Position numbers and translations under genes: made by a program. Positions 1 through 8,852 of a stretch of DNA of 64,000 nt are shown here, piece after piece. The notes beneath the pieces were generated by a model that made no database searches, had not been told where the DNA came from, and saw nothing but the letters and a program-made list of their open reading frames with translations. The stretch's first letter is position 1. Each line of letters starts with the position of its first letter. The DNA comes from an uncultured Prevotella sp. (GTDB lineage Bacteria > Bacteroidota > Bacteroidia > Bacteroidales > Bacteroidaceae): the NCBI GenBank assembly GCA_902495455.1, contig CABUXJ010000005.1:1-64000 (forward strand), written 5' to 3'.

Positions 1-184
1 TGTGCCGCCAGGCGCACCGCCGGGTATCCGCGTTCGGAACGGATAAGCGCTGAAAGCATCTAAGTGCGAAGCCGACCTCAAGATTAGGACTCCCTGAGGG
101 TCGTTGTAGACTACGACGTTGATAGGGCGCAGGTGTAAAGACGGTGACGTCAAAGCCGAGCGCTACTAATTGCCCGAGCGCTTT
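1..184 (+). rRNA. 23S ribosomal RNA, 3' end (partial)
   Basis: The window opens inside the large-subunit rRNA. The stretch reading AAGCATCTAAGTGCGAAGCC (55-74) and the following block through GCGCTACTAATTGCCCGAGC are conserved 3'-terminal 23S sequence. The 5' part of the gene lies outside the window. The end is set near 184, after the last conserved bases; the exact mature end depends on pairing with the 5' end, which is not visible. The roughly 120 nt that follow, up to the 5S gene, contain no tRNA. Confidence 0.95.
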
Positions 185-303
185 TCCCTCAATCCCTTTC
201 TTAGTAATGATGTGAGAGATTGAGCAGAACGAAATCCGTGTAGTTGAGTTATGTACTTTAGTGTCTTGTGTGCGGTAGTCAACCTGAGAGCGATGAAGAA
301 ATA

Positions 304-414
<111 letters not shown>

Positions 415-424
415 TTTTCAGATA

Positions 425-469
425 GAGTTTCCGGAGAGTCAGCGATGACACTCCGGAAACTCTTTTTTT
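425..469 (+). terminator. Intrinsic terminator of the rRNA operon
   Basis: A perfect 12-bp stem (GAGTTTCCGGAG at 425-436 with its complement at 451-462) encloses a 14-nt loop and is followed by seven T's. It lies 10 nt behind the 5S gene. Confidence 0.9.
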
Positions 470-470
470 G

Positions 471-710
471 TGTGGCGTGGCCCCACCCCAGCCCTCCCCA
501 AGGGGAGGGTGCCTGCGGGAGGACGCGGGGAATTATGAGAGGGGGATGATGGGAGGGGGATGATTGGATGGGTGAGAATGATGTAATGAGAAGGGGAAGG
601 ACGAGTCCTTATAAAGGATGGAGATAAAATAAAGGCTTATCTTCACTACCTTTTATGAGAGGGGAACGTGGGGGCTGTTTTCACATAATAGTATTAATGT
701 GATAAGAAGA
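471..710. repeat. G-rich, low-complexity spacer with a small palindrome
   Basis: No gene is supported here. The spacer holds a C-rich block with the perfect palindrome CCCTCCCC-aa-GGGGAGGG at 492-509. After it come purine-rich short repeats (a GGGGGATGAT unit occurs twice around 540-565). Similar C/G-rich palindromic blocks are common between genes in Bacteroidales; no function is inferred. Confidence 0.5.
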
Positions 711-1139
711 TCAATGATTACTTTTTTTAAGTCTCAGTTCTTTGGGAAGTTTTTTCCATTTACCGTTATTGGCAATTTTTATGACGCTTCCTTCTTTTTG
801 TTTGAAAATAAATGTGCTGTCATTGATTTGCTCCAAACATACTTTTGCATCTTCGCTGCCAAAGTCGTTTATCATGTCAAGCTCTGCATGATTGTTGTCT
901 GTGATCTTTCCGGATGTGACCAGCCAATAAAAACTGTTGTGGCGTTTGGCAAGGTACCCGGGAAGATTGTCGAATAAGGTGTGGTTGGGCACTTCTACAT
1001 TCATGTCATATAAGTCGATAATGAGGTATATGTCATGCTCCTCATTGTAGAAATGGCCTTTGAATGTCTTTTTCGTGTTTTGAGCGGAAAGGTTGAATGT
1101 ACAGAAAAACAATATGATTGTAATTATATATTTATTCAT
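711..1139 (-). CDS. Small exported protein of unknown function
   Basis: A 142-residue protein with a clear signal peptide (hydrophobic IITIILFFCTF followed by LSAQ, cleavage probably after residue 19). The mature part is about 120 residues, without recognisable catalytic motifs, and alternates polar and hydrophobic residues as a small beta-rich periplasmic protein would. The C-terminus is strongly basic (KKLPKELRLKKSNH). It is transcribed divergently from the glycogen synthase gene, from a TATCTTTG box 24 nt upstream of the start. The AT-rich codon use matches the neighbouring glycogen synthase gene. I do not recognise the family; calling it a real gene rests on the signal peptide and the promoter. 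Confidence 0.7.
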   Translation of the reverse strand: MNKYIITIILFFCTFNLSAQNTKKTFKGHFYNEEHDIYLIIDLYDMNVEVPNHTLFDNLPGYLAKRHNSFYWLVTSGKITDNNHAELDMINDFGSEDAKVCLEQINDSTFIFKQKEGSVIKIANNGKWKKLPKELRLKKSNH

Positions 1140-1162
1140 ATATATTTAAGTTTTTATCTTCG

Positions 1163-1170
1163 CAAAGATA
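1163..1170 (-). promoter_or_regulatory. -7 promoter box for the small exported protein
   Basis: TATCTTTG on the minus strand matches the Bacteroidetes TAnnTTTG -7 consensus and lies about 24 nt before the start codon. No convincing -33 box is visible. Confidence 0.6.
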
Positions 1171-1220
1171 CTAAATTAAATCAAGTAATATGTACCTTTT
1201 CTTATTTAATGCAAAATTTT

Positions 1221-1252
1221 ATTGTCGGTCTTAATAAATTTTAGTATCTTTG
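1221..1252 (+). promoter_or_regulatory. Promoter of the glycogen synthase gene
   Basis: A TATCTTTG -7 box at 1245-1252 is preceded, 20 nt upstream, by ATTG (1221-1224), a fair match to the -33 TTTG. This decides the start codon: an upstream in-frame start at 1222 would lie inside the promoter, so ATG 1273 is preferred, about 15 nt after the expected transcription start. Confidence 0.7.
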
Positions 1253-1272
1253 CGGCTATATTTCGGACTGAT

Positions 1273-2940
1273 ATGATAAAAGAAACTTTAATTCCGGACT
1301 TCGTATTTGAGTCGAGTTGGGAGGTATGTAATAAGGTAGGAGGTATTTATACAGTTCTATCTACAAGAGCGAAGACATTACAGGACTACTTACATGATAG
1401 GATTATATTTATAGGTCCTGACTTTTGGAGCGAGAAAGAAAGCCCGTATTTTTGTGAAGATGAGAATTTGTTTGCAGACTGGAAGAAACTTGCAAAAGAC
1501 GAGGGCTTGAATGTTAGAATTGGCAGATGGAGTATTCCTGGTGAGCCGATAACGTTGCTTGTAGATTTCAGACCGTTTTTTGAAAAAAAGAATGAGATAT
1601 ACGCCTGGCTGTGGGAACATTACCAGGTTGATAGTCTACATGCTTATGGTGATTATGATGAAGCATCGATGTTCTCATACGCGGCAGCTCTTGTTGTAGA
1701 GAGTTTTTATAAGCATAATATTGATAGTTCCAAACGTGTGATTTATCATGGTAACGAGTGGATGACAGGTCTGGGACTTTTATACATTAATAATAAGTTA
1801 CCGCAGATAGGAACATTATTTACCACTCATGCTACGAGTATCGGTCGTAGCATAGCCGGTAACATGAAACCTCTTTATGATTATCTTTTTGCCTACAACG
1901 GTGATCAGATGGCTGGTGAATTGAACATGCAAAGCAAACATTCTATCGAGAAGCAGACAGCATTGTATGTTGATTGTTTTACTACGGTGAGCGATATAAC
2001 AGCAAATGAGTGTAAGGAGCTGTTAGACAAACCGGTGGATGTGGTTTTGCCGAATGGCTTTGATAATAGCTTTGTGCCGAAGCCAGCCATGTTTACAAAA
2101 AAGCGTAAGGCTGCCCGTAAACGTCTGATTGAGGTTGCAAACGCATTGCTTGGTGAACAGCTTGGTGACGACACGATGATAATATCGACGAGTGGCAGAT
2201 ATGAATTCCGTAATAAAGGAATTGATGTGTATATAGAGTCTTTGAATCGATTACTGCGTGACAAAGAACTCAAAAAGACTGTGCTTGCGTTCATTGAGGT
2301 GCCCGGTTGGGTCGGGGAGCCGCGTCGTGATTTGATTGAACGTCTGGAGAGCGGTAAGAGCTATGATACGCCGCTTGAAATCCCGCTTGTGACTCATTGG
2401 CTGCATGAAATGAGCCATGACAACACGCTTGGCATGATGAAGTATTTCGATATGCACAACAGGAAGGAAGATAAAGTGAAAGTAATATTCCTGCCGTGTT
2501 ATCTCGACGGACATGATGGTGTACTTAACGTGACTTATTATGATATAGTGTTAGGTAATGACTTGTGTGTCTATCCTTCTTATTATGAGCCTTGGGGATA
2601 TACGCCGTTGGAGTCTATCGCGTTTAAGGTTCCATGTATTACGACCGATCTTGCAGGTTTTGGCCTTTGGGTCAATAGTGTCAAAGGAGGGTATAGTGAA
2701 ATTAAGGATGGCGTGAAGGTTATTCATCGTACAGATTATAATTATTCAGAGGTTGCGGATACAATCAAAGATGCTATAGCGGAATATTCTAGTTTTACAG
2801 ATAAAGAAGTTTCCGACGTCCGTAAAAAAGCAGACGCTTTGTCGAAAAAGGCATTGTGGTCGGAATTTATACGGTACTATTATGACGCATACGCCATAGC
2901 TTTGTCAAAGGCAGAGTTGCGCATGCGTGATAAAGCATAA
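1273..2940 (+). CDS. Glycogen synthase, eukaryote-like GT3 family
   Basis: Transfers glucose from a nucleotide sugar to the growing alpha-1,4-glucan in the cytoplasm. The 555-residue protein opens with FESSWEVCNKVGGIYTVLST, the donor-binding KVGG region of GT3 glycogen synthases. It also carries the family's HGNEWMTGLGLLYI, FTTHATSIGRSIAGN and CFTTVSDITANEC segments, and the C-terminal YPSYYEPWGYTPLESIAFKVPCITTDLAGFG block, where the conserved Glu of retaining GT-B transferases lies. This is the yeast/animal family used by Bacteroidetes rather than the bacterial GT5 GlgA. It lies 40 nt upstream of an alpha-glucan phosphorylase, so synthesis and breakdown are encoded together. Codons are AT-rich, in sharp contrast with that neighbour. 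Confidence 0.93.
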   Translation: MIKETLIPDFVFESSWEVCNKVGGIYTVLSTRAKTLQDYLHDRIIFIGPDFWSEKESPYFCEDENLFADWKKLAKDEGLNVRIGRWSIPGEPITLLVDFRPFFEKKNEIYAWLWEHYQVDSLHAYGDYDEASMFSYAAALVVESFYKHNIDSSKRVIYHGNEWMTGLGLLYINNKLPQIGTLFTTHATSIGRSIAGNMKPLYDYLFAYNGDQMAGELNMQSKHSIEKQTALYVDCFTTVSDITANECKELLDKPVDVVLPNGFDNSFVPKPAMFTKKRKAARKRLIEVANALLGEQLGDDTMIISTSGRYEFRNKGIDVYIESLNRLLRDKELKKTVLAFIEVPGWVGEPRRDLIERLESGKSYDTPLEIPLVTHWLHEMSHDNTLGMMKYFDMHNRKEDKVKVIFLPCYLDGHDGVLNVTYYDIVLGNDLCVYPSYYEPWGYTPLESIAFKVPCITTDLAGFGLWVNSVKGGYSEIKDGVKVIHRTDYNYSEVADTIKDAIAEYSSFTDKEVSDVRKKADALSKKALWSEFIRYYYDAYAIALSKAELRMRDKA

Positions 2941-2980
2941 ATGAATAAGGAAATAATAAAACAATAATTTCAAAAAGATT

Positions 2981-5551
2981 ATGAAGATAAAGGCAGATTA
3001 TGCTAATGCTCCTCAATGGCAGGAGATTACCGTCAAGTCGACTCTTCCGGAAGAACTGAAGTGTCTTGACGAGATTGCACACAACGTGTGGTGGACATGG
3101 AACTATGAGGCAAGAGACCTTTTCCGTGATTTGGACCCCGAACTGTATCATGAAGTTACGCACAACCCCGTCCTTCTGCTTGAGCGTCTCAGCTATGAGC
3201 GCAAGGAGGAAATCGTGAATGACAAGGCAATGATGAAGCGTATCACGGCCGTTTACGCCCAGTTCCGTGAGTATATGGACGTGAAGCCCGACGCAAACCG
3301 TCCTTCCGTGGCCTATTTCTCTATGGAATACGGTCTCAACCACGTTCTTAAGATTTATTCCGGTGGTCTCGGTATGCTTGCCGGTGACTATCTGAAGGAA
3401 GCATCCGACAGCAATGTCGACATGTGTGCCGTAGGTTTCCTCTATCGTTACGGCTATTTCACACAGTCACTCAGCATGGACGGCCAGCAGATTGCGAAGT
3501 ATGAGGCACAGAATTTCAATTCGCTTCCTCTTGAGCGTCAGCTTGACGAAAACGGCAATCCGCTTGTTGTAGATGTTCCTTACAATAACTATAGCGTTCA
3601 CGCATACGTTTGGTGCGTCAATGTCGGCCGTATCAAGCTCTACCTGCTTGACACCGACAACGAGCTGAACTCAGAGTTTGACAAGCCCATCACCCACTCA
3701 CTCTACGGTGGCGACTGGGAGAACCGTCTGAAGCAGGAGATTTTGCTCGGTATCGGTGGTGTGCTCACGCTGAAGAAGCTCGGCATCACCAAGGATGTAT
3801 ATCACTGCAACGAAGGTCATGCTGCTCTCTGTAACCTGCAGCGTCTGTGCGATTATATCGAGACAGGTCTGACATTCAATCAGGCTATGGAGCTCGTCCG
3901 CGCATCATCACTCTATACCGTTCACACTCCCGTACCCGCCGGCCACGACTATTTCGACGAGGGACTCTTCGGCAAGTACATGGGTGGCTATCCCGCCAAG
4001 CTCGGCATTTCTTGGGACGAGTTTATCGGCATGGGCCGCAACAACCCCGACGATCACTCGGAGAAGTTCTGCATGTCAGTGTTCGCCTGCAACACATGCC
4101 AGGAAGTCAACGGTGTGAGCAAGCTTCACGGCTGGGTAAGTCAGAAGATGTTCGCTCCTATTTGGAATGGTTACTATCCCGAGGAGAACCACGTGGGCTA
4201 TGTCACCAACGGCGTTCACTTCCCCACATGGACATCAACGGAGTGGCGTAAGGTCTATGCTAAGTACTTCGACAAGACATTCATGAGCGACCAGAGCAAC
4301 CAGAGCATCTGGGAGGCAATATACAATGTGCCCGACGATGAGGTATGGGAGACCCGCATGGCCTTGAAGCAGAAGCTCGTAGACTATATCCGTCTGCAGT
4401 TCCGCGAGACATGGCTGAAGAATCAGGGTGATCCCTCACGCGTCGTCTCACTGCTTGACAAGATCAACCCCAACGCGCTGATGATTGGTTTCTGCCGTCG
4501 TTTCGCCACATACAAGCGTGCGCACCTGCTCTTCACCGACCTCGACCGTCTTTCTAAGATTGTCAACGATCCAGAGCATCCCGTTCAGTTCCTCTTCGCC
4601 GGTAAGGCACACCCCGCTGACGGTGCCGGTCAGGGACTCATCAAGAAGATATATGAAATCAGCCAGCGTCCCGAGTTCCTCGGCAAGATCATCTTCCTTG
4701 AGAACTACGACTTCCAGCTTGCCTGCCGTCTCGTTTCGGGTGTGGACATCTGGATGAACACCCCGACACGTCCTCTGGAGGCTTCCGGAACATCAGGTGA
4801 GAAGGCCGAGATGAACGGTGTCGTAAACCTCTCCGTGCTCGACGGATGGTGGCTCGAAGGCTATCGCGAGGGCGCAGGATGGGCTCTCACCGAGAAGCGC
4901 ACATATCAGAATCAGGGTTATCAGGACCAGCTCGACGCCGCAACAATCTACAACCTGCTTGAGCGTGAGATTATTCCTCTCTACTACAACAAGAACGAGA
5001 AGGGTTACAGCGAAGGCTGGATAAAGGTCATCAAGAACTCTATCGCCCAGATTGCTCCTCACTATACGATGAAGCGTCAGCTCGACGACTACTACGACAA
5101 GTTCTACTGCAAGGAGGCAGCCCGCTTCAAGACTCTTGCCGCCGACAACAACCGTTTGGCCAAGGAGATTGCACAGTGGAAGGAAGCCGTTGCAGAGCGT
5201 TGGGACGCCATCAACGTGGTATCTTCCGAGTGGGACATCCCCTCTACGGGTGCCGAGATGGGCAAGGAGTACACCTTGAAGTTCGTCATCAACGAGCAGG
5301 GTCTCGACGACGCCATCGGTCTGGAGTTCGTCACAATCAGCCCCGACAAGAATGGCGAGGACCGCATCTTCACCGTTATTCCGCTCACAGTCACAGGCCG
5401 TGACGGCAATAACTTCACCTTCGAGGGTAAGCTCGAACCGAACAACGCCGGTATCTTCAAGAGCGCCGTGCGTATGTATCCCAAGTGCGACAAGCTGCCC
5501 CACCGTCAGGACTTCTGCTACATCAAGTGGCTGGAGCTGCCTAACGCATAA
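2981..5551 (+). CDS. glgP: Alpha-glucan (glycogen/maltodextrin) phosphorylase, GT35
   Basis: Releases glucose-1-phosphate from alpha-1,4-glucans using inorganic phosphate and pyridoxal phosphate. The 856-residue length fits the short bacterial alpha-glucan phosphorylase subfamily. Key segments are VAYFSMEYGLNHVLKIYSGG, YHCNEGHAALCNLQRL, GYVTNGVHFPTW, GFCRRFATYKRAHLL and the cofactor site EASGTSGEKAEMNGVVNLS, in which Lys608 should form the Schiff base with PLP. The start ATG follows the glycogen synthase gene by 40 nt with no terminator between, so they form an operon. Codons are strongly C-ending, as in highly expressed genes such as thrS in this window. A strong terminator follows. Family members are often labelled glgP or malP; the symbol is by function. 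Confidence 0.92.
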   Translation: MKIKADYANAPQWQEITVKSTLPEELKCLDEIAHNVWWTWNYEARDLFRDLDPELYHEVTHNPVLLLERLSYERKEEIVNDKAMMKRITAVYAQFREYMDVKPDANRPSVAYFSMEYGLNHVLKIYSGGLGMLAGDYLKEASDSNVDMCAVGFLYRYGYFTQSLSMDGQQIAKYEAQNFNSLPLERQLDENGNPLVVDVPYNNYSVHAYVWCVNVGRIKLYLLDTDNELNSEFDKPITHSLYGGDWENRLKQEILLGIGGVLTLKKLGITKDVYHCNEGHAALCNLQRLCDYIETGLTFNQAMELVRASSLYTVHTPVPAGHDYFDEGLFGKYMGGYPAKLGISWDEFIGMGRNNPDDHSEKFCMSVFACNTCQEVNGVSKLHGWVSQKMFAPIWNGYYPEENHVGYVTNGVHFPTWTSTEWRKVYAKYFDKTFMSDQSNQSIWEAIYNVPDDEVWETRMALKQKLVDYIRLQFRETWLKNQGDPSRVVSLLDKINPNALMIGFCRRFATYKRAHLLFTDLDRLSKIVNDPEHPVQFLFAGKAHPADGAGQGLIKKIYEISQRPEFLGKIIFLENYDFQLACRLVSGVDIWMNTPTRPLEASGTSGEKAEMNGVVNLSVLDGWWLEGYREGAGWALTEKRTYQNQGYQDQLDAATIYNLLEREIIPLYYNKNEKGYSEGWIKVIKNSIAQIAPHYTMKRQLDDYYDKFYCKEAARFKTLAADNNRLAKEIAQWKEAVAERWDAINVVSSEWDIPSTGAEMGKEYTLKFVINEQGLDDAIGLEFVTISPDKNGEDRIFTVIPLTVTGRDGNNFTFEGKLEPNNAGIFKSAVRMYPKCDKLPHRQDFCYIKWLELPNA

Positions 5552-5576
5552 GGCATAATGTAACCATATTATAGAA

Positions 5577-5615
5577 AATCCCGGAACTCATGAATTTGAG
5601 TTCCGGGATTTTTTC
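5577..5615 (+). terminator. Terminator of the glycogen operon
   Basis: A perfect 14-bp stem (AATCCCGGAACTCA at 5577-5590 with 5597-5610), a 6-nt loop and a following T-run. It is symmetrical enough to also stop the convergent lipoprotein gene ending at 5681. Confidence 0.92.
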
Positions 5616-5680
5616 ATTATCCGTTTGGATGTTGTATTGTCCGGACGGTTACTGTTTTAGTCTGACAGGTATTATTATGT

Positions 5681-7030
5681 TTACCATTGAGCAGTTTTTT
5701 CCCAAACCGGCAGAAGGAAAAAAGAAGTATTACTGTTTCCTCCAGGTCCTCCGGATGAAGAACTAAAATGTATGTATTGGTATCTTGTATCGCAAGTGTA
5801 ACCCCAATATCCACGGTAACCATTATTATTAATACTATTTATATACCAAGAATAATAATATTTTGCTATTCCTCCGGAAGTTTGATAAGTCAAATGAAAT
5901 GGAAGAATCAATGAATTTCCATTTATGATGCTTGTTATTCTAAGTGCATTTTTCCCTTTATATCCAAATTGTTCGCATGTAGTTCCAATTGATGTGTTTT
6001 CTGATTTAGTAGGCAATCTCCAGCCCTCACCTAATGCTTTCAAGGTATTCGTAATTATTTCATCATTATCTGCACTAGTAGTACTCCAAGAAGCCCCAAC
6101 AGCTCCTTCTTCTACAAAATTACCATCAATACCTATGGAAGATTTTGCATAAAATATAACTTTGGAATTAGTTGGAGTTTCACCAAGATAGACACAATGG
6201 TCAGTTGGTGTTATGCAAATAGCACGTTCTTCCTTTCCGTACTCGATATTGCCATCAGGATATTCGATGAAACTACATAATCTGTATTTTCCGTCTTCTT
6301 CCAATCCTTTAATCGTAACATCATATATACCTTTTGATTTAATCTCATTGGTATATACCATCTTTACATCAGATTCATCTTGTTTATTGATGCAACGCAC
6401 ACCGCACTTTATTGCCCCGGCATACAGTTCATAGTTCTTGACCGTGTCTCTTATTACAAATTGGTTTTTCTTATAATCTATGATTCTGACATTGCTCGGA
6501 TATATATTGTCCGCTTCGTTAATTACGCGCTTATATGAATATGTACCTCCTTTGTTGCCCATTTGGGTTCCAACCCATTGGTTGTCTATTTTTTCCTCAA
6601 TAGTCCATATATATCCGGCTCTACCGTCGGTGACGAGCATTTTCTTTTCCGAATTATAGTGCCATTTTCCTGTTTCCGTATACTTAAACCAATTATGATA
6701 GCCTTCCCAATAGTAATTTCCGTCGTTATAGAACCACCATGTTCCAGTTACGACACTGAATTGGCTTGATTCACTTGCACAATAAGGTCCGGAACCTTCC
6801 CAACATCCGATGAAGAACGTACTCTCGTTATCAATGTCAGGATTGATGAATGAACCGTTCGGGTTGTCATTGTTGTTTTCATTTCCTCCGTCGGTTTCAT
6901 TTCCTTGGCCACCGATTTCTGTTACGGGCTCATTGTCGTTCTCTTCATCACTGCTGCTACATGAGCATACGGTCAATGGTAATGCACATAATACGGCAAA
7001 AGTCCATTTCCACTTGTTCTTTTTTGTCAT
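5681..7030 (-). CDS. Surface lipoprotein with C-terminal FISUMP-like domain
   Basis: A 449-residue protein with a lipoprotein signal (LPLTVCSCSSSDEEN, lipid Cys at residue 22 or 24). An Asn/Gly/Asp-rich low-complexity linker follows to about residue 70, as in surface-exposed Bacteroidetes lipoproteins. A Trp/Tyr-rich middle part (GTWWFYNDGNYYWEGYHNW) looks like a beta-sandwich lipocalin-like module, and an Fn3-like section comes next. The last 120 residues (GEGWRLPTKSE through SGGPGGNSNTSFFLLPV) resemble the Fibrobacter succinogenes major paralogous (FISUMP) domain, whose role is not established but which is found in surface proteins. An unusually long upstream region with a strong hairpin and its own promoter precedes the gene. 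The domain assignment is by motif only. Confidence 0.75.
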   Translation of the reverse strand: MTKKNKWKWTFAVLCALPLTVCSCSSSDEENDNEPVTEIGGQGNETDGGNENNNDNPNGSFINPDIDNESTFFIGCWEGSGPYCASESSQFSVVTGTWWFYNDGNYYWEGYHNWFKYTETGKWHYNSEKKMLVTDGRAGYIWTIEEKIDNQWVGTQMGNKGGTYSYKRVINEADNIYPSNVRIIDYKKNQFVIRDTVKNYELYAGAIKCGVRCINKQDESDVKMVYTNEIKSKGIYDVTIKGLEEDGKYRLCSFIEYPDGNIEYGKEERAICITPTDHCVYLGETPTNSKVIFYAKSSIGIDGNFVEEGAVGASWSTTSADNDEIITNTLKALGEGWRLPTKSENTSIGTTCEQFGYKGKNALRITSIINGNSLILPFHLTYQTSGGIAKYYYSWYINSINNNGYRGYWGYTCDTRYQYIHFSSSSGGPGGNSNTSFFLLPVWEKTAQW

Positions 7031-7123
7031 AAACTAACATTTTAAAAATTAAACATAAAATAGTATCATTCATTTTTAAAATGCGGATGCCATGGTTCAT
7101 ATTTACCTAAGGACACAATACGT

Positions 7124-7254
7124 GGACGAAACTTGTCCAAGTTGCAGTCCTAGGAAAACTGATAAGAACAACAAGCCGCGCCCACGCATATCGCAGACGT
7201 TCGCTACTTGTTGGTTCTTAATGCCATTCTTGAAATTTCCTAGGTTTCAACTTG
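7124..7254 (-). ncRNA. Candidate structured RNA or long leader hairpin
   Basis: A long imperfect hairpin with three stacked stems: CAAGTTG 7138-7144 with 7248-7254; CCTAGGAAA 7149-7157 with 7236-7244; AAGAACAACAAG 7164-7175 with 7207-7219 (one bulged G). Between the second and third stems lies an asymmetric bubble (6 nt on one side, 16 on the other), and a small GGAC/GTCC hairpin follows at 7124-7138. A good minus-strand promoter lies at 7330-7361, so the RNA would start near 7324 and either end here or continue into the lipoprotein gene at 7030. The long rod with a bubble recalls 6S RNA architecture, but I see no sequence match that proves it. A cis-acting leader is equally possible. Confidence 0.5.
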
Positions 7255-7329
7255 CATGACCAAACAGCAAACGCTATTATTTACCCTCAAAGTAACTGTA
7301 TTCATGTCACTACAATCTTACAGTCTATG

Positions 7330-7361
7330 CAAATGTAGACAAAATAATTGATATTAGCAAG
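7330..7361 (-). promoter_or_regulatory. Promoter for the structured RNA and lipoprotein gene
   Basis: On the minus strand a TACATTTG -7 box (7330-7337) sits exactly 20 nt from CTTG (7358-7361), a fair -33 box. The predicted start near 7324 leaves about 290 nt before the lipoprotein ATG at 7030. Confidence 0.6.
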
Positions 7362-7412
7362 TTTCTTGTTATTGAATTTGAAAAATAATCATTTTAAAGA
7401 GTTATTAAAGAG

Positions 7413-7459
7413 TTATAGATTCAAGATAGAAGCGTTGCACTTCTATCTTGAATCTATAA
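7413..7459. repeat. Perfect 20-bp palindrome, possible terminator
   Basis: TTATAGATTCAAGATAGAAG (7413-7432) is followed by a 7-nt loop and its exact reverse complement (7440-7459). It lies about 110 nt behind the stop of the thioredoxin-fold gene ending at 7569. There is no strong T-run on either strand, so a terminator role is uncertain. It belongs with the other long palindromes in the window. Confidence 0.75.
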
Positions 7460-7568
7460 TTATATATGGAAACGCCCTTTATGTTTATATACACACATTA
7501 GGGTCGTAACAGAGACGCTGAGTATGACGCATCTCTCTGAATTTCAGTTGAAGCAGCTTATTTGAGCT

Positions 7569-8696
7569 TTATTTCAGTTGCGACGCGACAAACTCTTCCA
7601 GCTCGCTGCCCCGCAGCCCTTTCTTCAGAATCGTTCCGTCGCTGCCGACGACGATGGTCTGTGGAATAGCCCGGACGTTGAATAGCTGTGCGGCAGCATT
7701 GTTCCAGCCTTTCAAATCGGACACTTGAGGCCAGGTAATTCCGAGATCCTTGCTCGCAGACTCCCATGCCTCACGTTTGGAATCGAGCGAGACGCCAAAG
7801 ATTCCCAGTCTCTTGTCTTTATATGTGTTGTACAAGCGTACCATGTCGGGCATATCCCTGCGGCATGGTCCGCACCAACTTGCCCAAAAATCAATGATGG
7901 TGAGCTTGTTCTTGGTGATTTTCGTAAGTGCATTGACCGGTTTCCCGTTGATGTCGTCCATCGTGAAGTCAGGCATGACGTTACCCTCGGCCGTAGCTTT
8001 CATTTGGTGGAGCTTTTCCACGGTACATTTCATTGCGGGGCGTTCCTGCCTGTCGTGCGGTAATTTGCTTATCAGTTCCAGCCGTGTATCGATGTCAATC
8101 AGTCCGTCCGGCTCATGCAGTCCGATGCTGCCGGCCATATCGCTGTATGCCATAAGCAGGAAATAGCCGAACTCGTTGTCCGCGTTCTTTCTTGCATAGT
8201 CCGTGACGAGAGCTTTATATTGAGCGTGCAGTGCTTTCAGCTCTTTGAACTCCTGTTGCTGTTCATCGTCGCTCAGATTATTGTTTTCATAGTGACGGTC
8301 AATCCTGCGCTTTATCTCCATCACGCTGTCGTTCATCTCCTGCCATGCGTCGTTGGTCGGAGTGCCTTCCACCCTTGTCTTTTCCGGTTTGGCGGACAGT
8401 CTTATGCTGATTGTGCCAGGCTCGATGAAGAAAGGCGAATATATACCTCTGGGATGTATGCTGTACACGAGGCGGAACTCAGCGGAGCCGATTTTTCCTT
8501 CTTTTTCAAATTTTCCGTTCTCTATGATGAGCGTGTCCGTTGGTGTGCCTTTGATCGGATCGTCAGTAACGAAAAGTGTGTCGCCGTCGTTCAACATCGC
8601 TGCTTCACCATTTATTCTGTATTTGTCAGGCAGTTGGGTAGCGAACAGGTTGCATGCGGTGAGTAGTCCTACTATGGAAACATATAATTTGTTCAT
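7569..8696 (-). CDS. Thioredoxin-fold (TlpA-like) protein with DUF4369-type N-terminus
   Basis: A 375-residue exported protein. The N-terminus carries a possible lipobox (LLTAC, Cys15) or an ordinary signal peptide. Residues about 25-105 form a beta-rich module typical of DUF4369 (GDTLFVTD, FFIEPGTISI), a helical linker follows, and residues 240-375 form a TlpA/AhpC-type thioredoxin domain. The active-site WCGPC is at residues 274-278 and the cis-Pro segment is AIPQTIVV. Such proteins reduce disulfides in the periplasm; the partner is unknown. It is the downstream partner of a tandem paralog (8853-9959). The last roughly 64 nt of the two genes differ at only two positions, far less than the rest. 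Confidence 0.88.
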   Translation of the reverse strand: MNKLYVSIVGLLTACNLFATQLPDKYRINGEAAMLNDGDTLFVTDDPIKGTPTDTLIIENGKFEKEGKIGSAEFRLVYSIHPRGIYSPFFIEPGTISIRLSAKPEKTRVEGTPTNDAWQEMNDSVMEIKRRIDRHYENNNLSDDEQQQEFKELKALHAQYKALVTDYARKNADNEFGYFLLMAYSDMAGSIGLHEPDGLIDIDTRLELISKLPHDRQERPAMKCTVEKLHQMKATAEGNVMPDFTMDDINGKPVNALTKITKNKLTIIDFWASWCGPCRRDMPDMVRLYNTYKDKRLGIFGVSLDSKREAWESASKDLGITWPQVSDLKGWNNAAAQLFNVRAIPQTIVVGSDGTILKKGLRGSELEEFVASQLK

Positions 8697-8852
8697 GATG
8701 AGATATTAGGATTAAGAGATATTGTTATTAGAGTATGTTTGGCTGTTCTTGGTTTTTGTACGGAGATAAAGAAATTAGGGGGGATGCGATTATTCATATA
8801 ATAATTAGTTACTGATTAATCGTATCACTCCCTGATACAAAGTGGAACGAGT

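Noticed and set aside
185..303. tRNA gene in the 23S-5S spacer or elsewhere in the window
   Set aside because: No TTC-loop/anticodon-arm pattern found by eye here or in the other gaps.
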